The translations under genes and the position numbers were made by a program. Below, one piece after another: positions 6,557 to 12,463 of a DNA stretch of 13,606 bases. The notes below the pieces were generated by a model. That model saw only the letters and a list, made by a program, of their open reading frames with translations, had not been told where the DNA came from and did no database searches. Within the stretch, counting starts at the first letter, position 1; every line of letters starts with the position of its first letter. The stretch comes from Methanobacteriota archaeon (GTDB lineage Archaea > Thermoplasmatota > Thermoplasmata > RBG-16-68-12). Where the stretch lies: contig VBLV01000011.1 in assembly GCA_005879045.1 (NCBI GenBank), forward strand, positions 1 to 13,606, written 5' to 3'.

Positions 6557-7894
6557 ATGAGGAGCGCCAAGGAACTCGACGCGAGCTGGAGGCAGGACGA
6601 GCGGTGGGCGGGAATCGCAAGACCCTACCGGCCCGAGGACATCGTGCGGCTTCGGGGCTCGCTCGGAATCGAACATACGCTCGCGCGAATCGGCGCCGAG
6701 CGCCTGTGGTCCCTCCTTCGCTCGGATGTTCCTGTGACCGCGCTCGGTGCGCTGACGGGTAACCAAGCGATCCAACAGGTCCACGCGGGCCTCACGGCAA
6801 TCTATCTGAGCGGCTGGCAGGTTGCCGCAGACGCGAACGACGCGGGCCAGATGTATCCCGACCAGAGCCTCTACCCCGCGGACAGCGTCCCGAATGTCGT
6901 GCGCCGCGTGAACAACGCCTTTGTTCGGGAGGACGAGAAGCAGACCGCCGTCGGTGAACCGCATGTGAACGGGTTCGCGCCGATCATCGCGGACGGGGAG
7001 GCCGGATTCGGCGGTCCTCTCAACGCTCTCGAGCTGATGAAAGCGTTGATCGAGGCCGGCGCGGCCGCCGTGCACTTCGAAGATCAGCTCGCGAGCGCGA
7101 AGAAGTGCGGCCACCTCGGCGGCAAGGTGCTCGTCTCGACGGGTGTCTTCCTCCAGAAACTCGTCGCCGCGCGCCTCGCGGCAGATCTGTGCGATGTTCC
7201 GACCATCCTGATCGCACGCACGGATGCGAATTCCGCGAAGCTCATCACGACCGACGTCGACCCCCGCGACCAACCATTCATCGTCGACGCAGAGCGCACG
7301 ACCGAAGGCTTCCATCGGTTTCGCGGTGGCATCGACGCATCAATCGCACGCGGCGTCGCGTACGCGCCCTATGCCGATCTCCTCTGGTGCGAGACATCGG
7401 GTCCGGACCTCGACGAGGCCCGAACATTCGCGGACGGCGTGCACGCGCGATTCCCGGGGAAGATGCTCGCGTACAACTGCTCCTCGTCGTTCAACTGGCG
7501 GAAAAAACTCGAGCGCAAGACGATCGCCGCCTTCCAGGAAGAGCTCGCGGACATGGGATACTGTTTTCAGTTCGTCACCCTGGCCGGCTTCCACGCATTG
7601 AACCTCTCTATGTTCCAGCTGGCCCGAGGCTATCGGGGAAAGGGCCTGACGGCGTACGCGGAGCTCCAAGACGCGGAGTCCGATGCGAAGGCGGACGGTT
7701 ACCGCGCGTTCGAGCACCAGTCGTTCGTCGGGACCGCGTACTTCGACGAAATCGCCCAAGTGATCACGGGCGGAGATGCGTCGACCCTGGCGATGGCGGG
7801 TTCCACGGAGAAGGAGCAGTTCCAGGAAGTCGGCGCGAAGGCCGAACCGGTTGCATCTTCTCCGCCTCGACTGAACGCCTCGGAGACTGGCTGA
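6557..7894 (+). CDS. aceA: Isocitrate lyase (445 aa)
   Basis: It cleaves isocitrate to glyoxylate and succinate, the first step of the glyoxylate shunt, allowing growth on acetate or fatty acids. The sequence follows the bacterial (E. coli AceA) type almost end to end: RWAGIARPY near the start, [20 protein letters not shown] (83-94), MYPDQSLYP, the Mg-binding ADGEAGFGG (146-154), HFEDQLAS (173-180) and the signature KKCGHLGGK with catalytic Cys184. YNCSSSFNW and GSTEKEQF near the C-terminus are also present, and a ~20-residue non-conserved tail follows. The frame stays open for 86 codons upstream, but that stretch has no ICL-like sequence; ATG at 6557 gives the normal N-terminus. No malate synthase lies in the window. 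Its stop is 12 bases from that of the convergent 407-aa gene. Confidence 0.97.
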   Translation: MRSAKELDASWRQDERWAGIARPYRPEDIVRLRGSLGIEHTLARIGAERLWSLLRSDVPVTALGALTGNQAIQQVHAGLTAIYLSGWQVAADANDAGQMYPDQSLYPADSVPNVVRRVNNAFVREDEKQTAVGEPHVNGFAPIIADGEAGFGGPLNALELMKALIEAGAAAVHFEDQLASAKKCGHLGGKVLVSTGVFLQKLVAARLAADLCDVPTILIARTDANSAKLITTDVDPRDQPFIVDAERTTEGFHRFRGGIDASIARGVAYAPYADLLWCETSGPDLDEARTFADGVHARFPGKMLAYNCSSSFNWRKKLERKTIAAFQEELADMGYCFQFVTLAGFHALNLSMFQLARGYRGKGLTAYAELQDAESDAKADGYRAFEHQSFVGTAYFDEIAQVITGGDASTLAMAGSTEKEQFQEVGAKAEPVASSPPRLNASETG

Positions 7895-7906
7895 ACGTCC
7901 CAGTAG

Positions 7907-9130
7907 TCAGAAGGGCAGCTTGCTCAGGCCGATCGCGAGCGGGAGCAGCGCCTCCTCCTTCCCAAGGAACTTCGCGGTCTGCAAGACCGCGTTCAGATAG
8001 CTGATCGTGTGCTCCTTTTCGCCGACCGTCCATTGACCGTAGAAGTCCACTACCGCGGCCAGGATGTCGTCGAGTGGGACATCCGCCTCGAGAGCGTGGC
8101 GCACCGTCTCTTCGGCGGGCGGGGACTTGTATCGCAGGCTCGATTCGAGGGCGGCGATGAGGGACGATCGGTCGGTCGACTCCGGTGGTCCGATCCGAAG
8201 AAATTCCGGATAGCCGAATTTCGTCGTCAACGTGCGATACAACTTCCACAGGAGCCAGGCGTTCTCCGACGGCGTGAGGAAGCGGCTGGCAAGACGCGCG
8301 GCGTGCGCCTCACTCAACGTGTGTCCCAAGAACCCGGGTTCAGCGCTCGCGGCGACGAGGAGCGGACGATACGCTGCGTCGGCTTCTCCTTCGAACGCGA
8401 GCGCCCGGAGGATCTCCTCGACGCGATCGAACTCCCAGTCCTCGAGGAGACGACCCAGCAACTCAACATCAGGCTTTCCCGCGCCACCGTGCGCGAACGT
8501 CGGGATGTCGAGAGGGCGGACGCCCTGCAGACTCACCGCCTGGACATGCCCCAAGTTCGCGAGAGGGACGAGCCCACGCGGAGAGCCGAGATTCGACGCG
8601 GCCTCGGAGTACGCGACGGCCATTGTGAGATTGTGACCGAGACGTCCGAGGTCATCGAGTGACGCGCGAATGGCCAAGTGCGCTGCGGCCTCGATTCCCC
8701 GGTCCAAGCCGACCCGAGCGAGCAGCGCTGCGGCCTTCGCCCCCGCGTGATCGTGGACGACCTTTCGATAGGCGAGCTCCATTTCCTCCGGCGGCGCCGC
8801 GGGGATCGCCCTCGCCTCTGCCTCGACAAGGGCCGTCGTCAATGGGCGCTTTTGCAGGCTGAAATTGTAGAGGACCAGGAACCGGAGCAGGCCGAGCCCT
8901 CCCGGCGGCCGCGTGAGACGGAGGAGATCGCGTCCGGCCTCGAGGGTCAACAACCCGTGCGGCGTGTGCAATTGTGGGTCGTCGTGATTCGACACGACGA
9001 GCAAGAGCTCCTGGAGGATCGGCGCCGCGTTCGCCGGATCTTTCGCCAGGTCGTCGAAGAGGCGGATCCCCTTCTGGTGCTCGAACGTCGGGAGGATGGC
9101 GAACAGGCGCTCGACGTCTTTTGAAGCCAA
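7907..9130 (-). CDS. Unrecognised 407-aa helical protein with four His-containing repeats
   Basis: I do not recognise the family. The protein is almost entirely predicted helix, with no signal peptide, membrane segment or nucleotide-binding motif. Four degenerate units begin with a His near a Thr/Leu and continue as an amphipathic helix and a second Leu-rich helix: LHTPHGLLTLEAG (54-66), LGHNLTMAVAYSEA (164-177), LGHTLSEAHAARLA (268-281) and KEHTISYLNAVLQ (372-384). Fourteen histidines in all, several in helix starts, raise the possibility of a metal-binding helical oxidase-like fold (questin-oxidase-like proteins come to mind), but this is speculation. The only start in the open frame is TTG at 9130; a TATA-like CCTAAAAGAG (minus, 9153-9162) is centred 28 bases upstream, so the transcript is probably leaderless. 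It is divergent from trxB and convergent with isocitrate lyase. Confidence 0.85.
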   Translation of the reverse strand: MASKDVERLFAILPTFEHQKGIRLFDDLAKDPANAAPILQELLLVVSNHDDPQLHTPHGLLTLEAGRDLLRLTRPPGGLGLLRFLVLYNFSLQKRPLTTALVEAEARAIPAAPPEEMELAYRKVVHDHAGAKAAALLARVGLDRGIEAAAHLAIRASLDDLGRLGHNLTMAVAYSEAASNLGSPRGLVPLANLGHVQAVSLQGVRPLDIPTFAHGGAGKPDVELLGRLLEDWEFDRVEEILRALAFEGEADAAYRPLLVAASAEPGFLGHTLSEAHAARLASRFLTPSENAWLLWKLYRTLTTKFGYPEFLRIGPPESTDRSSLIAALESSLRYKSPPAEETVRHALEADVPLDDILAAVVDFYGQWTVGEKEHTISYLNAVLQTAKFLGKEEALLPLAIGLSKLPF

Positions 9131-9152
9131 GCATCGAAGGAAACGTCGCCGA

Positions 9153-9162
9153 CTCTTTTAGG
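9153..9162 (-). promoter_or_regulatory. TATA-like box of the 407-aa gene
   Basis: Minus strand CCTAAAAGAG, centred 28 bases before the TTG start at 9130. It supports a leaderless mRNA beginning at or beside a TTG codon, the only possible initiator between this box and the body of the gene. Confidence 0.5.
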
Positions 9163-9186
9163 TTGCGGGTACGGGTGACAGAGCAA

Positions 9187-9195
9187 CTCTTATGG
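9187..9195 (+). promoter_or_regulatory. TATA-like box of trxB
   Basis: Plus strand CTCTTATGG, centred about 30 bases before the trxB ATG at 9221. Together with the minus-strand box at 9153-9162 it makes a compact divergent promoter region of 90 bases. Confidence 0.45.
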
Positions 9196-9220
9196 GGAAC
9201 GGGAACCTTGAACGGGGGTC

Positions 9221-10153
9221 ATGCCTCTCTACGATGTCATCATCATTGGTTCCGGCCCGGCCGGCCTCACCGCGGCGATCTACTCGACCCGGGCGAACTT
9301 GAAGACTCTCGTCATCGCCGGCGCCGTCGCGGGGGGACAGCTCATGATCACGACGGACGTCGAGAATTATCCCGGCTTCCCAAAGGGTGTTCAAGGCCCC
9401 GAGCTCATGGAGCTTTGGCGGGAACAAGCCGAACGGTTCAAGGCGGAGTTCGTCGACGACAACGTCTCGAAGGTGGATTTCTCGAAGCGCCCGCTGAAAG
9501 TCTGGACCTCGGACGGAATGCATGAGGGCCGCTCCGTCATCATCGCGACCGGCGCGAACGCGAAGTACCTCGGACTGCCGAACGAGGAACGCCTCAAGGG
9601 CCGAGGGGTGAGCGCTTGCGCGGTCTGTGACGGTTTCTTCTTCAAAGGCCTCGAGGTCGTCGTGGTCGGCGGCGGCGACACCGCGATGGAGGACAGTCTC
9701 TTTCTCTCGAAGATATGCAAAAGCGTGACGGTCGTCCATCGCCGACACGAATTCCGGGCGAGCAAGATCATGCAGGACCGCTTGTTCAAGACGCCCAATG
9801 TCAAGATCCTCTGGGACACTGAAGTTGTCGACGTCCTCGGGGGTACCAAGGTCGAGGGCGTTCGAGTCAAGAACAAGAAGACCGGTCAAACGTCCGACCT
9901 CAAGGTGCAGGGACTGTTCCTCGCGATCGGCCATGAGCCCGCGACCGAGATTTTGCGAGACCACTTGAAGCTCGAGAAAGGGTACGTGGTCCTTCGACCG
10001 CACGATGGGCTGTCCACGGCGACGTCCGTGGACGGCGTCTTCGCCGCTGGAGACGTCCACGACTTCCGCTATCGACAGGCCGTGACCGCGGCGGGCTTTG
10101 GCTCCATGGCGGCGCTCGACGCGGAACGCTGGCTTCAGCAGTCCGGCGCCTGA
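9221..10153 (+). CDS. trxB: Thioredoxin reductase, NADPH-dependent FAD flavoprotein (310 aa)
   Basis: A low-molecular-weight thioredoxin reductase that passes electrons from NADPH through FAD to a CxxC pair and on to thioredoxin. The FAD-binding GSGPAG is at 10-15, the redox-active CAVC at 133-136, and the NAD(P) fold is GGGDTAMED (150-158). HRRHEFR (173-179) fits the HRRxxxR pattern for NADPH preference. FAAGDV (274-279) and RQAV (285-288) close the FAD site. The length is typical and nothing is missing. No thioredoxin gene is adjacent, so the partner is elsewhere or could be one of the nearby CxxC proteins (DCC or Rdx type). The ATG at 9221 is preceded by GGGGGT and by a TATA-like box about 30 bases upstream. 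The bactofilin-like gene starts 53 bases downstream on the same strand. Confidence 0.96.
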   Translation: MPLYDVIIIGSGPAGLTAAIYSTRANLKTLVIAGAVAGGQLMITTDVENYPGFPKGVQGPELMELWREQAERFKAEFVDDNVSKVDFSKRPLKVWTSDGMHEGRSVIIATGANAKYLGLPNEERLKGRGVSACAVCDGFFFKGLEVVVVGGGDTAMEDSLFLSKICKSVTVVHRRHEFRASKIMQDRLFKTPNVKILWDTEVVDVLGGTKVEGVRVKNKKTGQTSDLKVQGLFLAIGHEPATEILRDHLKLEKGYVVLRPHDGLSTATSVDGVFAAGDVHDFRYRQAVTAAGFGSMAALDAERWLQQSGA

Positions 10154-10206
10154 GTGCAACGAAATCTTGAAGTCGATTCGCCCGTTAGGCACGAAGGGAC
10201 CCGCGC

Positions 10207-10665
10207 ATGGTGCGAATCTTCCGCGGCGGCGTGCTCGATGAGCGCTTCGAAGGCTCTGTCGTCGTGATCGGGCCGCGGCCGACGACGATGACCGGCCTCG
10301 TCCGCGGCGACCTGTTCGTCCGCGACAGCAGTGTCTGCGACGTGACTGGGATGGTGTCCGGGAACCTCCTCGCGGAGCGGACGGGCAAGGCGGTCCTTCG
10401 GGGCCTCGTGACGAAAGCCGCGAAAGCCGCGGGCGGCGACCTCGAGGTCTACGGGCTGGTTCAAGGAGACGTCGTCAACGAAGGCGGCCGTCTCTACGTC
10501 GACAAAGGGGCCGTCGTCCGGGGAAAGGTCATCGGGCAGACCCATACTGCGCCGCTCCCGCCACCCGAGAAGCCGGTCACTCCACCCGCCGCTCCTGCGC
10601 CAACGGCAACGGCTCCAGGTCCGCCCGCGTCGCCGCCAAAACCCCCGGCCGCGCCGGGCCCGTGA
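10207..10665 (+). CDS. Bactofilin-like beta-solenoid protein with Pro-rich tail (152 aa)
   Basis: Residues about 15-110 are built of short Gly- and Val-rich coils of 17-18 residues, e.g. LVRGDLFVRDSSVCDVTG (31-48), MVSGNLLAERTGKAVLRG (49-66) and LVQGDVVNEGGRLYV (84-98). This is the pattern of the bactofilin/polymer-forming (DUF583) right-handed beta-solenoid. Bacterial members polymerise into membrane-associated cytoskeletal filaments; archaeal roles are little known. Residues 111-152 are a disordered Pro/Ala-rich tail of PP and APxP units. There is no signal peptide or membrane helix. The assignment rests on repeat pattern, not on a catalytic motif, so another solenoid family is possible. 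The ATG has only weak upstream signals (AAGGGA; an A/T patch near 10160-10168). It follows trxB by 53 bases, and its stop is four bases from that of the convergent HTH_10 gene. Confidence 0.75.
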   Translation: MVRIFRGGVLDERFEGSVVVIGPRPTTMTGLVRGDLFVRDSSVCDVTGMVSGNLLAERTGKAVLRGLVTKAAKAAGGDLEVYGLVQGDVVNEGGRLYVDKGAVVRGKVIGQTHTAPLPPPEKPVTPPAAPAPTATAPGPPASPPKPPAAPGP

Positions 10666-10669
10666 AGCC

Positions 10670-11404
10670 TCAGGCTTCGACGTTCGATTCGATCGGCGTT
10701 TCCTTCAGAGGCATCTTGTCCGGCTTCTTCTCACCGGACGAGAACAGCTGGAGGTACGGGATCAGGTTGCCCATGATCCGGTTCTCCGCTTTTCGCAAGT
10801 GCTCCTCGTAGGTGGAGCGGCTCACGCCGAGACTTCGGGCGATGCTCTCCGTCGTCACGTCGCGCGGAGAGCTGTAGTATCCGTACCGGTGCGCCTTCAG
10901 GAGGGCGTCCGACTGCTTCGACGTCAGATCGCCGAAAAGGCTGTTCACCCAGATGCTCGACGGCAAGACGCTGAGCGGAAGTTCCCGTTTCCGGATCAGC
11001 TCCGTCGGCCCCCGTTTGTTGAAGTCCTTGAACAGGTCCCGCGTGCGCACCTCGTCGAAGGCAATCACTCGGAAATAGCCCCAGCCGTCCTGGAAAATCG
11101 CCGGAGGCGCTTCCAACATCTCATGGGGTTCCCACACGTTCCATGGGCTGTCCCAGGTCGCGCACGTGCACTTGAGCATGAAGATGCGGGTGTCCCCCGC
11201 CTCGGCCCATTGGTCGATGCACTTGCCCGCCTTCCGAATCTCTTTCGCGATTTCGTCGAGCACCTGCTCGTCTCGGGTCGGCACCTGGATCATCTCTCGA
11301 TTCCAGATGCACCACATCGAGATGGGAAGGCCGGGATGGTGCGCGGAGATTTTCATGAACGGGTAGTCGTACTGGGTCCGAAACGAGATCTCCCAGAGGC
11401 TCAT
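10670..11404 (-). CDS. HTH_10 (bacterio-opsin activator-type) transcriptional regulator (244 aa)
   Basis: The C-terminal domain, about residues 160-218, begins LTSKQSDALLKAHRYGYY and continues TTESIARSLGVSRSTYEEHL, the HTH_10 domain of archaeal bacterio-opsin-activator-like regulators. The ~150-residue N-terminal part is a probable sensor domain that I cannot assign. It is rich in aromatics and carries Cys32, Cys62 and a CTC pair (Cys79/Cys81), which could bind metal or sense thiol state. A Lys/Glu-rich tail of ~25 residues follows the HTH. The frame is open 47 codons further upstream, but ATG at 11404 sits 28 bases from a clear TATA box (CCTATATC, minus, 11429-11436), so that start is preferred. 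It is divergent from a small basic-protein gene with a palindromic element between them, which suggests autoregulation and control of the neighbour. Confidence 0.9.
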   Translation of the reverse strand: MSLWEISFRTQYDYPFMKISAHHPGLPISMWCIWNREMIQVPTRDEQVLDEIAKEIRKAGKCIDQWAEAGDTRIFMLKCTCATWDSPWNVWEPHEMLEAPPAIFQDGWGYFRVIAFDEVRTRDLFKDFNKRGPTELIRKRELPLSVLPSSIWVNSLFGDLTSKQSDALLKAHRYGYYSSPRDVTTESIARSLGVSRSTYEEHLRKAENRIMGNLIPYLQLFSSGEKKPDKMPLKETPIESNVEA

Positions 11405-11428
11405 GGACGGCCCATCACCCCCGAGGGG

Positions 11429-11436
11429 GATATAGG
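11429..11436 (-). promoter_or_regulatory. TATA box of the HTH_10 regulator gene
   Basis: Minus strand CCTATATC, the best TATA match in the window, centred 28 bases before the ATG at 11404. Its upstream edge lies six bases from the 33-base element beginning at 11442, so a protein bound there could affect this promoter too. Confidence 0.65.
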
Positions 11437-11441
11437 TGGTG

Positions 11442-11474
11442 CCGTCGTATGACGGCCGCCGAGGGCGGGTCAAA
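11442..11474 (+). repeat. 33-base upstream element, copy 1 (candidate operator)
   Basis: The element begins with the inverted repeat CCGTC-GTAT-GACGG and ends in GGCGGGTCAAA. Here the palindrome extends by one base pair on each side (GCCGTC/GACGGC). It matches copy 2 at 12108-12140 without gaps at 27 of 33 positions; the differences fall in the palindrome spacer and in three middle bases. It lies between the HTH_10 gene and the first small-protein gene. The terminal GGGTCAAAG may overlap the BRE/TATA of the latter. Confidence 0.75.
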
Positions 11475-11517
11475 GAGGTTCGTCGCGGGCGTCTTTTCCT
11501 CTTTCGAGGTACAACAC

Positions 11518-11772
11518 ATGTATCTAATCGCACCGGACAGCACACGGATTTGGACGGACAGCAACCGCAACTTCACCCTCCGGGAGTACAGCCGCCTCGA
11601 GTACGGCCGCTCGGACATCGGGTGGATCCTCGCCTCGGTGAAGGCCTCACGGGCTGCGCCGACGAAGCGCCCGAAGGGCTCGCTCGGGTTGCGGCTGCGG
11701 TACTTCCTGAACTCCTTCCGCGGTTTCGCCGCCTTCGACGTGCACGGTCACGACGACACGCAGTGCCCGTGA
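11518..11772 (+). CDS. Small basic protein A of an unrecognised family (84 aa)
   Basis: I do not recognise a known family. The protein is short, Arg-rich and cytoplasmic-looking. Its core RNFTLREYSRLEY (17-29) followed by D33 and ILASVK (37-42) matches protein B at 12172-12462: 14 identities in 39 ungapped residues, with several conservative pairs. The C-terminal part is basic with an aromatic helix (RYFLNSFRGF, 61-70) and ends in HGHDDTQC. GC-rich third codon positions support real coding. ATG at 11518 is chosen because GAGGT (11506-11510), a good archaeal ribosome-binding site, lies seven bases upstream; an earlier in-frame ATG at 11449 would fall inside the palindromic element. The 33-base element ends 43 bases upstream, so the transcript probably has a short leader. 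It is divergent from the HTH_10 regulator. Confidence 0.75.
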   Translation: MYLIAPDSTRIWTDSNRNFTLREYSRLEYGRSDIGWILASVKASRAAPTKRPKGSLGLRLRYFLNSFRGFAAFDVHGHDDTQCP

Positions 11773-11783
11773 GGCGGCGCACC

Positions 11784-11791
11784 TTTTTATC
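11784..11791 (+). promoter_or_regulatory. TATA-like box of the Rdx-type gene
   Basis: TTTTTATC on the plus strand, centred 28 bases before the ATG at 11816, in the 43-base gap after small gene A. It implies the Rdx gene has its own leaderless promoter even if it is also read through from A. The T-run could additionally help terminate transcription of A. Confidence 0.55.
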
Positions 11792-11815
11792 GGACCGCCA
11801 CCCTCCCCAGGCGGG

Positions 11816-12079
11816 ATGGCGGAAGTCACCATTCGCTACTGCGCTCCGTGCCGATATCTGCCGAAGGCGATCCAGGACGCGGATGCGATTTTGAAGGAAT
11901 TCGGCGAGACGTTGTCCGCCCTCCGGCTGGTCCCCGGCGATCACGGCGTATACGACGTCGCGGTCGACGACACGGTTGTGTTTTCGCTCGAGAAAACGAA
12001 CCGGTTCCCGGAGTCGACCGAGCTGATCCAAGAGATCCGCGCCCGGGTCAAGCCGCGCAAGGCTCGCAAGAGAGCGTAA
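11816..12079 (+). CDS. SelW/SelT/Rdx-type CxxC redox protein (87 aa)
   Basis: A small thioredoxin-like protein of the Rdx (SelT/SelW/SelH) family. It has the typical opening VTIRYCAPCRYLPKA with Cys9 and Cys12 as the CxxC; eukaryotic SelW has selenocysteine at the second position, here it is Cys. The strand DYDVAV-like segment (VYDVAVDDTVVFS) and the C-terminal ELIQEIRARV helix complete the fold, and a short Lys/Arg tail follows. The role is probably thiol-disulfide redox with a partner protein; the exact substrate is unknown for the prokaryotic branch. It lies between two paralogous small-protein genes, one of the 33-base elements starting 28 bases after its stop. TATA at 11784-11791 and ATG at 11816 indicate a leaderless mRNA. 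Confidence 0.88.
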   Translation: MAEVTIRYCAPCRYLPKAIQDADAILKEFGETLSALRLVPGDHGVYDVAVDDTVVFSLEKTNRFPESTELIQEIRARVKPRKARKRA

Positions 12080-12107
12080 TCCTCGCCTCTGGGGGGTCTT
12101 CACCGAC

Positions 12108-12140
12108 CCGTCACTTGACGGCCGTCTATGGCGGGTCAAA
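12108..12140 (+). repeat. 33-base upstream element, copy 2 (candidate operator)
   Basis: CCGTC-ACTT-GACGG followed by CCG and, after five variable bases, GGCGGGTCAAA. It is identical to copy 1 (11442-11474) at 27 of 33 positions in an ungapped alignment and in the same orientation. Its end is 31 bases before the ATG of small gene B, so the terminal TCAAAAT can act as the TATA-like box for a nearly leaderless transcript. It could also shape termination after the Rdx gene. Confidence 0.75.
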
Positions 12141-12171
12141 ATCCCTCATCGACCCCGTTGTTCTCCTGTAC

Positions 12172-12462
12172 ATGTTCGGAAACACATATCCGATCTTCGA
12201 TGCGCAGGGAATTGTGAGCGAGTACGTCCGGAACCCCGATTTGGCGGAGTATGTCCGCTGGGAGTACCGCCCCGCGGACCGGTCGAGCGTGATCCGTTCC
12301 ATCAAGCGGAGACGGACCACGACCCGACGGGTCCCGTTTGCAGGAGCGACGCGGATCGCGCGTCGGATCCGAGCCTGGGTGAAGGACCTGCGGGAGACGA
12401 CCGGAGGGACGATCGAGTCGGGTCTCATGTACCGCGCGATGCTGCGCGAGAAAGTCCTGTAA
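12172..12462 (+). CDS. Small basic protein B, probable paralogue of protein A (96 aa)
   Basis: Unrecognised family. RNPDLAEYVRWEY (20-32), D36 and VIRSIK (40-45) align without gaps to protein A (11518-11772): the shared pattern is RNxxLxEYxRxEY, then D after three residues, then a hydrophobic pair, S and K. The rest is strongly basic (several RRR/TTRR runs, 46-73), giving a high predicted pI, and the C-terminus differs from A. This could be a nucleic-acid-binding or protein-interaction module; no catalytic motif is visible. ATG at 12172 is preferred because the AAA end of the upstream 33-base element is about 31 bases away; no ribosome-binding site is seen. Its stop is one base from that of the convergent dehydrogenase gene. 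Confidence 0.75.
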   Translation: MFGNTYPIFDAQGIVSEYVRNPDLAEYVRWEYRPADRSSVIRSIKRRRTTTRRVPFAGATRIARRIRAWVKDLRETTGGTIESGLMYRAMLREKVL

Positions 12463-12463
12463 G

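Noticed and set aside
11449..11517. ATG at 11449 as the start of small protein A
   Set aside because: It lies inside the duplicated palindromic element, while ATG at 11518 has a GAGGT ribosome-binding site seven bases upstream and aligns with protein B.
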